From assembly GCF_001648775.1 (NCBI RefSeq), contig NZ_LVEJ01000001.1, forward strand, positions 528,761 through 592,760: a DNA stretch of 64,000 nucleotides, in the 5' to 3' direction. This stretch comes from Pseudomonas fluorescens. Its GTDB lineage: Bacteria; Pseudomonadota; Gammaproteobacteria; Pseudomonadales; Pseudomonadaceae. The notes under the pieces were generated by a model, which was given only the letters and a program-made list of their open reading frames with translations, was not told where the DNA came from and did not search any database. The position numbers were made by a program, and so were the translations under genes. Below are positions 54,963 to 64,000 of the stretch, piece by piece (position 1 is the first letter of the stretch; each line of letters begins with the position of its first letter).

Positions 54963-55283
54963 GGTTGACATCCTTCCGCTTGTGGCGGGATCAGGTAGTG
55001 GTTTGACTGGTGCCCATGATCCTCTCGTTTGCCTAGTCTCTCTAGATACAGTTCAACTGTATTGTGAGTGACCAGTTAACTGTTTAAAGGGGGTGTACGG
55101 GTCGAAATAGAGCAAACTGTACCTGTCCGCACTTAAGTGGTGCATTTTTGCTCTATTCGATAGGAAAAGTAGGCAAATGCTGTAGGAAATGACCAGTACA
55201 GCAGTACAGTTTTTGTCAGGTGGGAGACTCGCGAGAGTACGCTGATGCAAACTGTGTTTGCATCAGCGGTTTATCTGTGTGAA
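54963..55283. promoter_or_regulatory. Repeat-rich regulatory region upstream of DUF1127 copy 2
   Basis: 321 bp without a gene. It holds the palindrome ATACAGTT-C-AACTGTAT (55046-55062), CAGTTAACTG (55073-55082), AACTGTACCT (55115-55124), a tandem CAGTACAG pair (about 55193-55211), and a perfect 12 bp inverted repeat GCTGATGCAAAC / GTTTGCATCAGC (55241-55267) near the end of the CoA transferase gene. The ACTGTA/TACAGT words look like operators for one regulator. Confidence 0.5.
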
Positions 55284-56777
55284 TTACACCGCCAGCATGC
55301 GCCCGGTTTCTTCCAGGTTCATGTGCCAGCTCAAGGCTTCGCGCAGGATGTGCGGGGTGTGTCCACCGATTGCACAGGCCGCCGTGAAGTAATCGTTGAG
55401 TGCCTGACGGAAGTCCGGGTGTACACAGTTATCAATGATGACCCGCGCACGCTCGCGTGGCGCCAGGCCACGCAAGTCGGCCAAACCCACCTCGGTCACC
55501 AGAATGTCGACGTCATGCTCGGTGTGGTCGACGTGGCTGACCATCGGCACGACGCTGGAAATCGCCCCGCCCTTGGCGATCGACTTGGTCACAAACACCG
55601 CCAGATGCGCGTTGCGCGCGAAGTCACCGGAACCGCCGATGCCGTTCATCATTCGCGTGCCGCAGACGTGGGTCGAATTGACGTTACCGTAGATGTCGAA
55701 TTCCAGCGCCGTGTTAATGCCGATGATGCCCAGGCGACGCACCACTTCCGGGTGGTTGGAGATTTCCTGCGGCCGCAGCACCAGTTTGTCCTTGTACTTC
55801 TCCAGATTGCCGAACACGTCGCTGTTGCGGCGCTCCGACAGGGTGATCGAGCTGCCCGACGCAAAGCTCAGCTTGCCGGCGTCGATCAGGTCGAAGGTCG
55901 AATCCTGCAGCACCTCGGAGTACATGGTCAGGTCTTCGAACGGCGAATCGATCAGGCCGCACATCACCGCGTTGGCAATGTTGCCGATCCCGGCCTGCAA
56001 CGGGCCGAGCTTGTTGGTCATACGCCCGGCGTCGACTTCCTGCTTGAAGAAGGTAATCAGGTGCTCGGCGATGGCGTTGGTATCGACGTCCGGCGTCGAC
56101 ACGGTGGACGGCGAATCCGACTGTTGGGTGATGACGATGGCGACAATCTTCTCCGGCGGAATCGGAATTGCGGTGCTACCGATGCGGTCGTCGACTTTTA
56201 CCAGCGGGATCGGCGTGCGCGTCGGGCGATACGTGGGGATATAGATGTCGTGCAGGCCTTCGAGATTGGCGTTGTGCGCCAGGTTGATCTCGACGATCAC
56301 CTGTTTGGCGAAAATTGCGAAGCTCGCCGAGTTGCCCACCGAGGTGGTCGGCACGATGTGACCTTGTTCGGTAATGGCCACCGCTTCGATGACCGCGATG
56401 TCCGGCAGCTTCAATTGTTGGTTGCGCAGTTGCTCAACGGTTTCCGACAGATGCTGGTCGATGAACATCACCTGGCCGGCGTTGATCGCCTTGCGCAACG
56501 TGCTGTCGACCTGGAATGGCATGCGTCGCGACAGTACGCCGGCTTCGGTCAGTTGCTTGTCGAGGTCGTTGCCCAGGCTGGCGCCGGTCATCAGGCTAAT
56601 CTTCAGCGGCGTGACCTTGGCGCGCTCGGCCAGTGCGTGAGGGACGGCTTTGGCTTCGCCGGCACGGGTGAAACCGCTCATGCCGACGGTCATGCCGTCC
56701 TCAATCAGAGCGGCGGCGTCGGCGGCGCTCATCACTTTGTCCAACAACGAAGGCAGGCGAATACGGTCACGGTACAT
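55284..56777 (-). CDS. Acetyl-CoA hydrolase / succinyl-CoA:acetate CoA-transferase family protein
   Basis: 497 residues of the class I CoA-transferase fold (Ach1/ScpC/Cat1 type). Signatures are ALIEDGMTVGMSGFTRAGEAKAVPHAL at the N-terminus, AGIGNIANAVMCGLIDSPFEDL, the catalytic-region LSFASGSSITLSERRN and GIGGSGDFARNAHLAVFVTKS near 383, plus VTEVGLADLRGL. It moves CoA between acetate and succinate or hydrolyses acetyl-CoA; sequence alone does not decide. PA5445 equivalent. Confidence 0.9.
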   Translation of the reverse strand: MYRDRIRLPSLLDKVMSAADAAALIEDGMTVGMSGFTRAGEAKAVPHALAERAKVTPLKISLMTGASLGNDLDKQLTEAGVLSRRMPFQVDSTLRKAINAGQVMFIDQHLSETVEQLRNQQLKLPDIAVIEAVAITEQGHIVPTTSVGNSASFAIFAKQVIVEINLAHNANLEGLHDIYIPTYRPTRTPIPLVKVDDRIGSTAIPIPPEKIVAIVITQQSDSPSTVSTPDVDTNAIAEHLITFFKQEVDAGRMTNKLGPLQAGIGNIANAVMCGLIDSPFEDLTMYSEVLQDSTFDLIDAGKLSFASGSSITLSERRNSDVFGNLEKYKDKLVLRPQEISNHPEVVRRLGIIGINTALEFDIYGNVNSTHVCGTRMMNGIGGSGDFARNAHLAVFVTKSIAKGGAISSVVPMVSHVDHTEHDVDILVTEVGLADLRGLAPRERARVIIDNCVHPDFRQALNDYFTAACAIGGHTPHILREALSWHMNLEETGRMLAV

Positions 56778-56943
56778 GGATTATTATCTCGGGAAGCGAG
56801 TAGCAGGATGCGCAGTCTAGTGAATTTGACGGGCGCCTGTCCCGCTACCAAGGTCGCAAACGAGGCGTCTATTTAGCGGGTTTGAAGTAAAACACCGTTA
56901 CTGGATCTGCAACAACGCGGCAAATTGTCCGACGTTTTGTGCA

Positions 56944-56973
56944 AATAAAAACGCCCCGACGAGTCGGGGCGTT
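56944..56973 (-). terminator. Terminator of the pnt operon
   Basis: On the minus strand AACGCCCCGAC and GTCGGGGCGTT form an 11 bp stem with a 2-base apex, followed by TTTTATTT. It lies 19 bp past the pntB stop. Confidence 0.92.
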
Positions 56974-56991
56974 CGGTGCAGCAGTGGTGGC

Positions 56992-58425
56992 TTACTCGAC
57001 CGCTTTGACCATGTCTTCGATGACCTTCTTCGCGTCGCCGAAAACCATCATGGTCTTGTCCAGGTAGAACAGTTCGTTATCCAGACCGGCATAGCCGCTG
57101 GCCATCGAGCGCTTATTAACGATGATGGTCTTGGCCTTGAACGCTTCGAGAATCGGCATGCCGGCAATCGGCGACTTCGGATCGTTCTTCGCCGCCGGGT
57201 TGACCACGTCGTTCGCGCCGAGCACCAGCACCACGTCAGCCTGGCCGAACTCGGAGTTGATGTCTTCCATCTCGAACACCTGGTCGTAAGGCACTTCGGC
57301 CTCTGCGAGCAGGACGTTCATGTGCCCCGGCATACGGCCTGCCACCGGGTGAATCGCATACTTCACAGTCACACCACGGTGAGTCAGCTTCTCGGTCAGC
57401 TCTTTCAGCGCATGTTGTGCACGCGCTACTGCCAAGCCATAACCCGGCACAATGATCACGGTGTCGGCGTTGGTCAGCAGGAAGGTTGCGTCGTCAGCCG
57501 AACCGGATTTCACCGGACGCGCTTCTTTCGCGCCAGCAGGACCTGCATCCGCCGTATTGCCGAAACCGCCGAGCAGTACATTGAAGAAGGAACGGTTCAT
57601 CGCCTTGCACATGATGTACGAGAGGATCGCACCGCTCGAACCCACCAGCGAACCGGCAATGATCAGCATCGAGTTGTTCAGCGAGAAGCCGATACCTGCC
57701 GCCGCCCAGCCCGAATAGCTGTTGAGCATCGATACCACCACCGGCATGTCGGCGCCGCCGATCGGGATGATGATCAGCACGCCCATCACGAACGCCAGCG
57801 CCAGCATCAGCGCAAATGCGGTGAGGTTGTCGGTGAACATGAAGGTCAGGCCGAGTGCCAGCGTTGCCAGACCCAGCACAGCATTCAGCTTGTGCTGGCC
57901 AGTGAACTGTACCGGTGCGCCCTGGAACAGGCGGAACTTGTACTTGCCCGACAGCTTGCCGAACGCAATCACCGAACCGGAGAAGGTGATCGCGCCGATG
58001 GCGGCACCGAGGAACAGTTCAAGACGATTGCCCGTCGGGATCGAGTCGCCCAGCTGTTTAACGATCCCCAGCGATTGCGGCTCAACGACAGCTGCAATGG
58101 CAATGAACACCGCCGCGAGGCCGATCATGCTGTGCATGAAGGCGACCAGTTCCGGCATCTTGGTCATTTCAACGCGTTTGGCCATGATCGAACCGGCAGT
58201 CCCGCCGACCAACAAGCCGACGATGACATAACCGATACCGGCAGTGGCCAGCTCAGCGCCCAACTTATAGATGAGGCCGACGGTGGTAACAATTGCCAAC
58301 GCCATGCCGAGCATGCCGAACAGGTTGCCGCGCCGCGAAGTAGTCGGGTGCGACAGGCCTTTAAGGGCCTGGATAAAGCAGATCGACGCGATCAGGTAGA
58401 GCGTCGTGACGAGATTCATGCTCAT
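56992..58425 (-). CDS. pntB: NAD(P) transhydrogenase subunit beta
   Basis: 477 residues: eight to nine N-terminal membrane helices (1-260), then the soluble NADP(H)-binding domain III with VIIVPGYGLAVARAQHAL, YAIHPVAGRMPGHMNVLLAEA and VLGANDVVNPAAKNDP. The start overlaps the pntAB stop (TAATG). With the alpha subunits it couples proton entry to NADPH formation. Confidence 0.96.
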   Translation of the reverse strand: MSMNLVTTLYLIASICFIQALKGLSHPTTSRRGNLFGMLGMALAIVTTVGLIYKLGAELATAGIGYVIVGLLVGGTAGSIMAKRVEMTKMPELVAFMHSMIGLAAVFIAIAAVVEPQSLGIVKQLGDSIPTGNRLELFLGAAIGAITFSGSVIAFGKLSGKYKFRLFQGAPVQFTGQHKLNAVLGLATLALGLTFMFTDNLTAFALMLALAFVMGVLIIIPIGGADMPVVVSMLNSYSGWAAAGIGFSLNNSMLIIAGSLVGSSGAILSYIMCKAMNRSFFNVLLGGFGNTADAGPAGAKEARPVKSGSADDATFLLTNADTVIIVPGYGLAVARAQHALKELTEKLTHRGVTVKYAIHPVAGRMPGHMNVLLAEAEVPYDQVFEMEDINSEFGQADVVLVLGANDVVNPAAKNDPKSPIAGMPILEAFKAKTIIVNKRSMASGYAGLDNELFYLDKTMMVFGDAKKVIEDMVKAVE

Positions 58426-58745
58426 TACTTCGGCGCCTCTTCTTTTACTTTCGGGGCTTTCTTCTTGAACATCTCAAGCATGCGGCGGGTGACCAGGAAG
58501 CCACCGAAGACATTGACCGCAGCCAGTGCCACGGCGAGTGTGCCCATGGTTTTGCCCAGCGGCGTGACGGTCAGTGCGGCGGCAAGCATGGCGCCGACGA
58601 TCACGATCGCCGAGATGGCGTTGGTTACTGCCATCAACGGTGTGTGCAGCGCAGGTGTCACGTTCCAGACCACGTGGTAACCGACATAAATTGCCAGCAC
58701 GAAGATGATCAGGTTGTAGATACCGGGGGAGATAAGCTCTTCCAT
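58425..58745 (-). CDS. pntAB: NAD(P) transhydrogenase subunit alpha, membrane part (alpha-2)
   Basis: 106 residues with three to four membrane helices ([58 protein letters not shown]) and a Lys-rich tail. It is the short split alpha-2 subunit found in pseudomonads. Fifteen bp lie between it and the upstream alpha-1 stop. Confidence 0.95.
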   Translation of the reverse strand: MEELISPGIYNLIIFVLAIYVGYHVVWNVTPALHTPLMAVTNAISAIVIVGAMLAAALTVTPLGKTMGTLAVALAAVNVFGGFLVTRRMLEMFKKKAPKVKEEAPK

Positions 58746-58760
58746 CGTCTGAATCCCTGC

Positions 58761-59882
58761 TTAGGCGTTTTTGCGGATGACTTGGCCGTCGCGGCACATC
58801 AGGCACGCGGCGACGATGTCGTCTTCGAGGTTGACGTCGAACTGGCCTTCTTTGGTGAACACCAGCTTGAGGAAGTCCAGCAGGTTGCGCGCATACAGTG
58901 CCGAGGCGTCTGCAGCGACTTCACCGGCCAGATTGGTCGGGCCACAAATGGTCACGCCATTCTCGATCACGACTTGATCAGCCACGGTCAGCGGGCAGTT
59001 GCCACCCTGAGCAGCGGCGAGGTCGATGACCACCGAACCCGGTTTCATCTGCGCCACGGTGTCCGCGCTCAACAGCGTCGGTGCCTTGCGGCCCGGAATC
59101 AGCGCGGTGGTGATGACGATGTCGGCCTGCTTCGCGCGCTCGTGCACGGCCTGGGCCTGACGCTGCATCCAGCTCGCCGGCATTGGCCGCGCGTAACCGC
59201 CGACACCGACGGCGCATTCGCGCTCTTCATCGGTCTCGTACGGCACGTCGACGAACTTCGCGCCGAGGGATTCGATCTGCTCTTTCACCGCCGGACGCAC
59301 GTCGGACGCTTCGATCACCGCACCCAGACGTTTCGCCGTGGCAATCGCCTGCAATCCAGCCACACCGGCGCCGAGAATCAACACGCGCGCCGCTTTCACG
59401 GTGCCCGCAGCGGTCATCAGCATCGGCATGAAGCGTGGATAGTGGTGAGCGGCCAGCAACACAGCCTTGTAGCCGGCAATGTTCGCTTGCGACGACAACA
59501 CATCGAGACTCTGCGCGCGCGAGGTGCGCGGCGCCGCTTCTAGGGCGAACGCGGTAATGCCGCACTCGGCCATCTTCGCGATGGTGTCATTGTTGAACGG
59601 GTTGAGCATGCCGACCAGCACCGTACCGCGCTTGATCAGCGTCAATTCGGCATCAGTTGGCGCGACCACTTTGAGAATCAGCTCGGCGCCAAACGCATCA
59701 TTGGCACTGCCAATGGTCGCGCCTGCCGCTTCATAGGCACTGTCGACAACGCTGGCTTTAACGCCGGCGCCGGTTTGCACAGTGACCTTATGACCTTGGC
59801 TGATCAGCTTTTTAATGGTTTCCGGGGTTGCAGCAACCCGTGTTTCACCGGTCTGGGTTTCGAGAGGAACACCAATGTGCAC
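58761..59882 (-). CDS. pntAA: NAD(P) transhydrogenase subunit alpha, soluble NAD-binding part (alpha-1)
   Basis: 373 residues from GTG 59882 (reading MHIGVPLETQTGETRVA), which has AGGAG 7 bp upstream; the longer frame lacks one. Alanine dehydrogenase/PNT N-terminal domain then an NAD(H) Rossmann domain with LILGAGVAGLQAIATAKRLGA and EASDVRPAVKEQIESLGAKF. It is the first gene of pntAA-pntAB-pntB. Confidence 0.95.
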   Translation of the reverse strand: MHIGVPLETQTGETRVAATPETIKKLISQGHKVTVQTGAGVKASVVDSAYEAAGATIGSANDAFGAELILKVVAPTDAELTLIKRGTVLVGMLNPFNNDTIAKMAECGITAFALEAAPRTSRAQSLDVLSSQANIAGYKAVLLAAHHYPRFMPMLMTAAGTVKAARVLILGAGVAGLQAIATAKRLGAVIEASDVRPAVKEQIESLGAKFVDVPYETDEERECAVGVGGYARPMPASWMQRQAQAVHERAKQADIVITTALIPGRKAPTLLSADTVAQMKPGSVVIDLAAAQGGNCPLTVADQVVIENGVTICGPTNLAGEVAADASALYARNLLDFLKLVFTKEGQFDVNLEDDIVAACLMCRDGQVIRKNA

Positions 59883-60316
59883 GTCAAATCTCCTGCGTGA
59901 TCTTATTGAGTAAACCCATGCACTACGGATGGTGCGACTGGGGCGGCCGATCAGCACGATCCCGCCAAATCAGGGCGGGGCGCGGCATTTTGCAGGCGAA
60001 CTTTATGCCCTTCAAGGGATTATGACGGGTGACGGAAAATTAACTACAAGTCATGCCGTGACCGAATGTCGCACATGGCCTGCTGAATCCCTTGCAGGCC
60101 GTGCCTTGTAAGGATTCTGGCCGAATATGGAAAAATTTCTCATCGGTGGCGTGAATAGGCAGTAATGCGTCGTGGATGAAGGCTCAAAGCCACGTGGTCA
60201 GGCGCTTGTGGGACGTCTGTACGACTTTCGGATACAGTCAGTGGAATTGCGACAAATAGTTATATCTGTAGGGCTTTGATTTTCCTGACTACGGGGTTAA
60301 TTAACGCTGTAAGCCT
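59883..60316. other. Gene-free region between pntAA and the LysR gene
   Basis: 434 bp that should hold the pnt promoter near 59900-60050 and the 3' end of the convergent-side LysR transcript. A GGCCTGC/GCAGGCC hairpin lies at 60077-60100 without a T-run. No known operator or small gene was recognised. Confidence 0.5.
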
Positions 60317-61216
60317 TTATCCTTCTAGGCTGTAGCTGTTTGCCTGGTTCACCAGCCAGTCGCGAAATGCCTTGAGGGACGCCGATTCGACCTTTCGCTC
60401 GGGAATCATCAAGTAATAAGCCTTGATGCTGGAGAGCGCCTGCGGGTTGGCAATCACCAGGCGCTTCTCGGCCAGTTCACGCTGGATCAGGAACGGTGGA
60501 ATCAGCGCGATCCCCATGTCGTGCATGGCCGCTTGGGCGAGCATGGAGAATAGCTCGTAGCGCGGACCTGTCATGTCGCGGGGGATATTCAGGTGCTGCG
60601 AGTTGAACCATTGGCGCCAGGCATAGGGGCGGGTGGTTTGCTGCAGCAGCGGTAGCTCGGCAATCTCATCGGCTGTCAGATACGTCTTGTTGCCAAGTAG
60701 GGCAGGGCTGCACACCGGCATCGGATTTTCACCCATCAGTCTGTGGGATTCGGTACCGGACCAATCGGCATCGCCGAAGTAGATCGCTGCATCGAATTCG
60801 GTGTCGGCAAACAGAAAGGGCCGGGTGCGGTTGGTCAGGTTGACCGTGACTTCCGGGTGCTTGAGCTGGAAATCCTTGAGCCGCGGCAGCAGCCATTGCG
60901 TGCCGAAGGTCGGCACCACCGCCAGTTCGATCACATTGGTGCCTTGCTGGCCCATCACCGACAAGGTGTCGCGTTCGACTGCATCCAGTTGCGTGGCGAC
61001 CCGGCGACTGTAGGAAAGTCCCGCCTCGGTTAGTTTTACCCCGCGTCGCGAGCGTCGGAACAGTTCCACACTGAGGAACTCTTCAAGGCTGGCGATCTGT
61101 CGGCAAATGGCGCCTTGGGTGAGGGAAAGTTCTTCAGCGGCCCGGGTAAAGCTCTCGTGACGCGCGGCGGCTTCGAAGCTGATCAGGGCGGTTGTACTGG
61201 GGATCTTTCTGCGCAT
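60317..61216 (-). CDS. gcdR: LysR-type regulator, probable activator of gcdH-gcdG (GcdR/PA0448-like)
   Basis: 299 residues from ATG 61216 (MRRKIPSTTALISFEAAARHES), with GAGG 9 bp upstream. N-terminal winged helix (ESFTRAAEELSLTQGAICRQIASLEEFLSVELFRRSRRGVKLTEAG) and a GcvA-type effector domain. It is divergent from gcdH across 158 bp. In pseudomonads the adjacent LysR protein responds to glutarate and activates gcdHG. The gene-specific name is inferred from location. Confidence 0.85.
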   Translation of the reverse strand: MRRKIPSTTALISFEAAARHESFTRAAEELSLTQGAICRQIASLEEFLSVELFRRSRRGVKLTEAGLSYSRRVATQLDAVERDTLSVMGQQGTNVIELAVVPTFGTQWLLPRLKDFQLKHPEVTVNLTNRTRPFLFADTEFDAAIYFGDADWSGTESHRLMGENPMPVCSPALLGNKTYLTADEIAELPLLQQTTRPYAWRQWFNSQHLNIPRDMTGPRYELFSMLAQAAMHDMGIALIPPFLIQRELAEKRLVIANPQALSSIKAYYLMIPERKVESASLKAFRDWLVNQANSYSLEG

Positions 61217-61374
61217 GTACGTCAACCTCACTAATGCGCCGCATAAAAGGCATTTCGCGACGTTTCGGAGTGAGAAATTAGCACAACAGAATGCGAAATC
61301 CTCGTTTGCCGCGACGGCGAACCGCGCCTAGGATCAATGCCACGTTAATTCAGCCGATTTGCGAGGACACACTC

Positions 61375-62556
61375 ATGGGCGCTAAAGCTAGCTTCAACTG
61401 GATCGATCCCCTGCTGCTGGATCAACAGCTCACCGAAGAAGAGCGCATGATCCGCGACACCGCCGAGCAGTTCGCTCAGCAGAAGCTCGCGCCGCGTGTT
61501 CTTGAGGCTTTCCGTCATGAGAAGACTGATCCGGCGATCTTCCGTGAAATGGGCGAAGTCGGCCTGCTGGGCGCGACCATTCCAGAGCAGTACGGTGGCA
61601 GTGGCCTCAACTATGTCAGCTACGGCCTGATTGCTCGCGAAGTGGAGCGTGTCGACTCTGGCTATCGCTCGATGATGAGCGTGCAGTCCTCGCTGGTGAT
61701 GGTGCCGATCAACGAATTCGGCACCGAAGCACAGAAACAAAAATATCTGCCAAAACTGGCTTCCGGTGAATGGATCGGCTGCTTCGGCCTGACCGAGCCA
61801 AACCACGGTTCCGATCCGGGCGCGATGATTACCCGGGCCCGCAAGGTCGACGGCGGCTACAGCCTGACCGGCGCGAAGATGTGGATCACCAATAGCCCGA
61901 TTGCCGATGTGTTCGTGGTCTGGGCCAAAGATGATGCCGGCGACATCCGTGGCTTCGTACTGGAAAAAGGCTGGAAAGGCCTGAGCGCTCCGGCGATTCA
62001 CGGAAAAGTCGGCCTGCGTGCGTCGATCACCGGTGAGATCGTTATGGACAACGTGTTCGTGCCGGAAGAGAACATCTTCCCGGACGTGCGTGGCTTGAAA
62101 GGTCCGTTCACCTGCCTGAACTCCGCGCGCTATGGCATTTCCTGGGGCGCACTGGGCGCTGCCGAGTTCTGCTGGCACACCGCGCGTCAGTACACGCTGG
62201 ATCGCCAGCAGTTCGGTCGTCCATTGGCCGCTACTCAGTTGATCCAGAAGAAATTGGCCGACATGCAGACCGAGATCACGCTGGCCCTGCAAGGCTGCCT
62301 GCGTCTGGGTCGTATGAAGGACGAAGGCACGGCCGCCGTGGAAATCACTTCGATCATGAAGCGCAACTCGTGCGGCAAGTCGCTGGATATCGCCCGCATG
62401 GCTCGCGACATGTTGGGTGGTAATGGTATCTCCGACGAGTTCGGCGTGGCCCGTCACCTGGTCAACCTGGAAGTGGTGAATACCTATGAAGGTACTCATG
62501 ACGTTCACGCACTGATCCTTGGGCGTGCGCAAACCGGTCTGCAGGCGTTCTATTAA
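61375..62556 (+). CDS. gcdH: Glutaryl-CoA dehydrogenase
   Basis: 393 residues from ATG 61375 ([16 protein letters not shown]) with GAGGA upstream; the 5' extension is noncoding. Acyl-CoA dehydrogenase fold with [31 protein letters not shown], the FAD-binding [21 protein letters not shown] and the catalytic Glu in [25 protein letters not shown]. It oxidises and decarboxylates glutaryl-CoA to crotonyl-CoA in lysine and glutarate catabolism. Confidence 0.96.
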   Translation: MGAKASFNWIDPLLLDQQLTEEERMIRDTAEQFAQQKLAPRVLEAFRHEKTDPAIFREMGEVGLLGATIPEQYGGSGLNYVSYGLIAREVERVDSGYRSMMSVQSSLVMVPINEFGTEAQKQKYLPKLASGEWIGCFGLTEPNHGSDPGAMITRARKVDGGYSLTGAKMWITNSPIADVFVVWAKDDAGDIRGFVLEKGWKGLSAPAIHGKVGLRASITGEIVMDNVFVPEENIFPDVRGLKGPFTCLNSARYGISWGALGAAEFCWHTARQYTLDRQQFGRPLAATQLIQKKLADMQTEITLALQGCLRLGRMKDEGTAAVEITSIMKRNSCGKSLDIARMARDMLGGNGISDEFGVARHLVNLEVVNTYEGTHDVHALILGRAQTGLQAFY

Positions 62557-62569
62557 TAGGAGAGCGACC

Positions 62570-63790
62570 ATGGGCGCGCTGTCGCATCTGCGGGTACTGG
62601 ATTTATCGCGAGTGTTGGCCGGGCCGTGGGCCGGGCAGATCCTCGCCGACCTTGGCGCCGAGGTGATCAAGGTTGAGCGCCCGGGCAATGGTGACGACAC
62701 TCGCGCCTGGGGGCCGCCCTTCCTTAAGGACGCTTATGGCGAGAACACGTCAGAGGCGGCTTATTACCTGTCGGCTAATCGTAATAAGCAATCGGTGACT
62801 ATCGACTTCACGCGCCCTGAAGGTCAGAAGCTGGTGCGGGAGTTGGCGGCGAAGTCGGACATCCTTATCGAGAACTTCAAGGTCGGTGGGCTCGCGTCGT
62901 ATGGTTTGGATTATGAGTCGCTGAAGGCGATCAATCCGAACCTGATCTATTGCTCGATTACCGGGTTCGGCCAGACCGGGCCGTATGCCAAGCGTGCCGG
63001 CTATGACTTCATGATTCAGGGGCTGGGTGGGCTGATGAGTCTGACCGGTCGTCCTGAGGGTGATGAGGGCGCTGGGCCAGTGAAGGTTGGTGTGGCGTTG
63101 ACGGATATTCTCACCGGTCTTTATTCGACGGTAGCGATCCTGGCGGCGTTGGCTCATCGCGATCACGACGGTGGTGGTCAACACATCGATATGGCGTTGC
63201 TGGATGTCCAAGTCGCGTGTCTGGCTAACCAGGCGATGAATTATCTGACCACGGGCAATGCGCCTAAGCGTCTGGGTAATGCGCATCCGAACATCGTGCC
63301 TTATCAGGACTTTCCTACGGCTGACGGGGATTTCATTCTTACCGTGGGCAATGACGGGCAATTCCGCAAGTTTGCTGAAGTGGCGGGGCAGCCGCAGTGG
63401 GCTGACGATCCACGGTTTGCTACTAATAAGCTGCGAGTGGCGAACCGGGCAGTGTTGATTCCCCTTATCCGTCAGGCAACGGTGTTCAAGACGACTGCAC
63501 AGTGGGTGGCTGAGCTGGAGCAGGCGGGTGTGCCATGTGGGCCAATCAATGATCTGTCGCAGGTCTTTGAGGATCCGCAGGTAAAAGCGCGTGGTTTGGC
63601 AATAGAACTGCCGCATGCATTGGCGGGGATGGTGCCGCAGGTGGCCAGTCCTATCCGTATGTCGCAGACACCGGTTGAATACCGTCGCGCTCCTCCTCTA
63701 TTAGGTGAGCATACGCTGGAGGTTCTTCAGGGTGTGCTGGGCTTGGGCGCGGGTGCGGTGGCTGAGTTGAAGGCTGCTGGGGTGCTCTGA
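62570..63790 (+). CDS. gcdG: CaiB/BaiF CoA-transferase, succinyl-CoA:glutarate type
   Basis: 406 residues from ATG 62570 with AGGAG 8 bp upstream, 13 bp after gcdH. Class III CoA-transferase signatures are LRVLDLSRVLAGPWAGQILADLGAEVIKVERPG at the N-terminus, the catalytic Asp in HIDMALLDVQVACLANQAM (about 175) and GNAHPNIVPYQDFPTADG. It activates glutarate to glutaryl-CoA for gcdH. In the last third codon use is more T-rich at third positions than in neighbours. A weak terminator-like repeat (ACAATCCC/GGGGTTGT, 63790-63818) follows. Confidence 0.92.
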   Translation: MGALSHLRVLDLSRVLAGPWAGQILADLGAEVIKVERPGNGDDTRAWGPPFLKDAYGENTSEAAYYLSANRNKQSVTIDFTRPEGQKLVRELAAKSDILIENFKVGGLASYGLDYESLKAINPNLIYCSITGFGQTGPYAKRAGYDFMIQGLGGLMSLTGRPEGDEGAGPVKVGVALTDILTGLYSTVAILAALAHRDHDGGGQHIDMALLDVQVACLANQAMNYLTTGNAPKRLGNAHPNIVPYQDFPTADGDFILTVGNDGQFRKFAEVAGQPQWADDPRFATNKLRVANRAVLIPLIRQATVFKTTAQWVAELEQAGVPCGPINDLSQVFEDPQVKARGLAIELPHALAGMVPQVASPIRMSQTPVEYRRAPPLLGEHTLEVLQGVLGLGAGAVAELKAAGVL

Positions 63791-63884
63791 CAATCCCTTC
63801 TATATAGATGGGGTTGTGTTTTCTTCCTGTTTGGTCGTTTTTTAACCAATCTGCAAGTGATTGAAAGAAAAGCGAAATTAACGG

Positions 63885-64000
63885 TTGACGGCAGATTTCA
63901 GGTGTCTATAATTCGCCCCACTTCCGGCGCAGTCGAAACGGAAAACTCCTTGAGATTCAATGAGTTATGCAGGTTTCGACAGCAGGTTGCTTCAGTTCAT
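63885..64000 (+). promoter_or_regulatory. Strong sigma-70 promoter and leader of a stable-RNA (probably rRNA) operon, cut by the window edge
   Basis: TTGACG (63885-63890) and TATAAT (63907-63912) are 16 bp apart and are followed by a GC-rich discriminator TCGCCCCAC, the pattern of growth-rate and stringently controlled rRNA/tRNA promoters. An AT-rich stretch lies just upstream (about 63820-63880), as for an UP element. The 80 bp after it resemble the 16S leader of pseudomonads as I remember it. No mature rRNA or tRNA is inside the window. Confidence 0.65.

Noticed and set aside
55053..55250. A 65-residue minus-strand open frame upstream of DUF1127 copy 2
   Set aside because: No ribosome site or family resemblance, and the DNA is filled with operator-like repeats.

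Overview
The window looks like the chromosome of a fluorescent pseudomonad of the Pseudomonas fluorescens group. It has high GC, many REP/REPIN elements of the GTGGGAGCGAGC type, and gene order that follows P. aeruginosa PAO1 blocks from both sides of the replication origin. Family and locus comparisons come from recalled knowledge, because no search could be run.

Layout. 1-18.2 kb: a partial diguanylate cyclase (DgcH-like), an endonuclease/exonuclease/phosphatase protein, dsbA, two cytochromes c (c4 and a c5-like one), engB, the ErsA (Spot 42-like) sRNA locus, polA, a DUF2782 protein, thrB, the zinc uptake set znuA / zur-znuC-znuB, a lipoprotein, katE and the methionine importer metNIQ. 18.2-31 kb: a caa3-type cytochrome c oxidase locus with all its assembly factors (coxB, coxA, ctaG, coxC, surf1, ctaA, cyoE, sco), then an unknown gene, a SulP transporter and a beta-carbonic anhydrase. 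The order of this block relative to PAO1 implies a rearrangement junction at about 18.2-18.5 kb.

30.8-38 kb: a LexA-box-controlled SPL-family radical SAM gene, then a small AT-rich island (31.84-33.3 kb) with two convergent orphan genes whose C-termini carry dockerin/EF-hand-like calcium loops, then a three-gene FAD/cytochrome gluconate 2-dehydrogenase operon and a divergent TpbA-like periplasmic phosphatase. 38-47.4 kb: prlC, a gamma-carbonic-anhydrase-like protein, a HAD phosphatase, a lipoprotein aminopeptidase, paralogous lipoproteins, two DUF1161 proteins, osmC, an LLM oxidoreductase with a striking leader RNA, dodecin and a DUF883 protein.

47.4-64 kb: trpI and trpBA with a canonical TrpI site, a CigR/RcnB-like protein, a DUF4105 protein with three tandem DUF2388 proteins, two DUF1127 proteins in a repeat-rich regulatory region, a CoA transferase, the pntAA-pntAB-pntB transhydrogenase, and a LysR gene divergent from gcdH-gcdG (glutaryl-CoA catabolism). 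The window ends in what looks like a stable-RNA (rRNA) promoter and leader.

Most of the window is core housekeeping. The least explained parts are the AT-rich calcium-loop gene pair, the competing hairpins before the LLM gene, the DUF4105/DUF2388 cluster, the operator-like repeats around the DUF1127 pair, and the near-identical inverted REPINs that bracket 41.8-44.4 kb.
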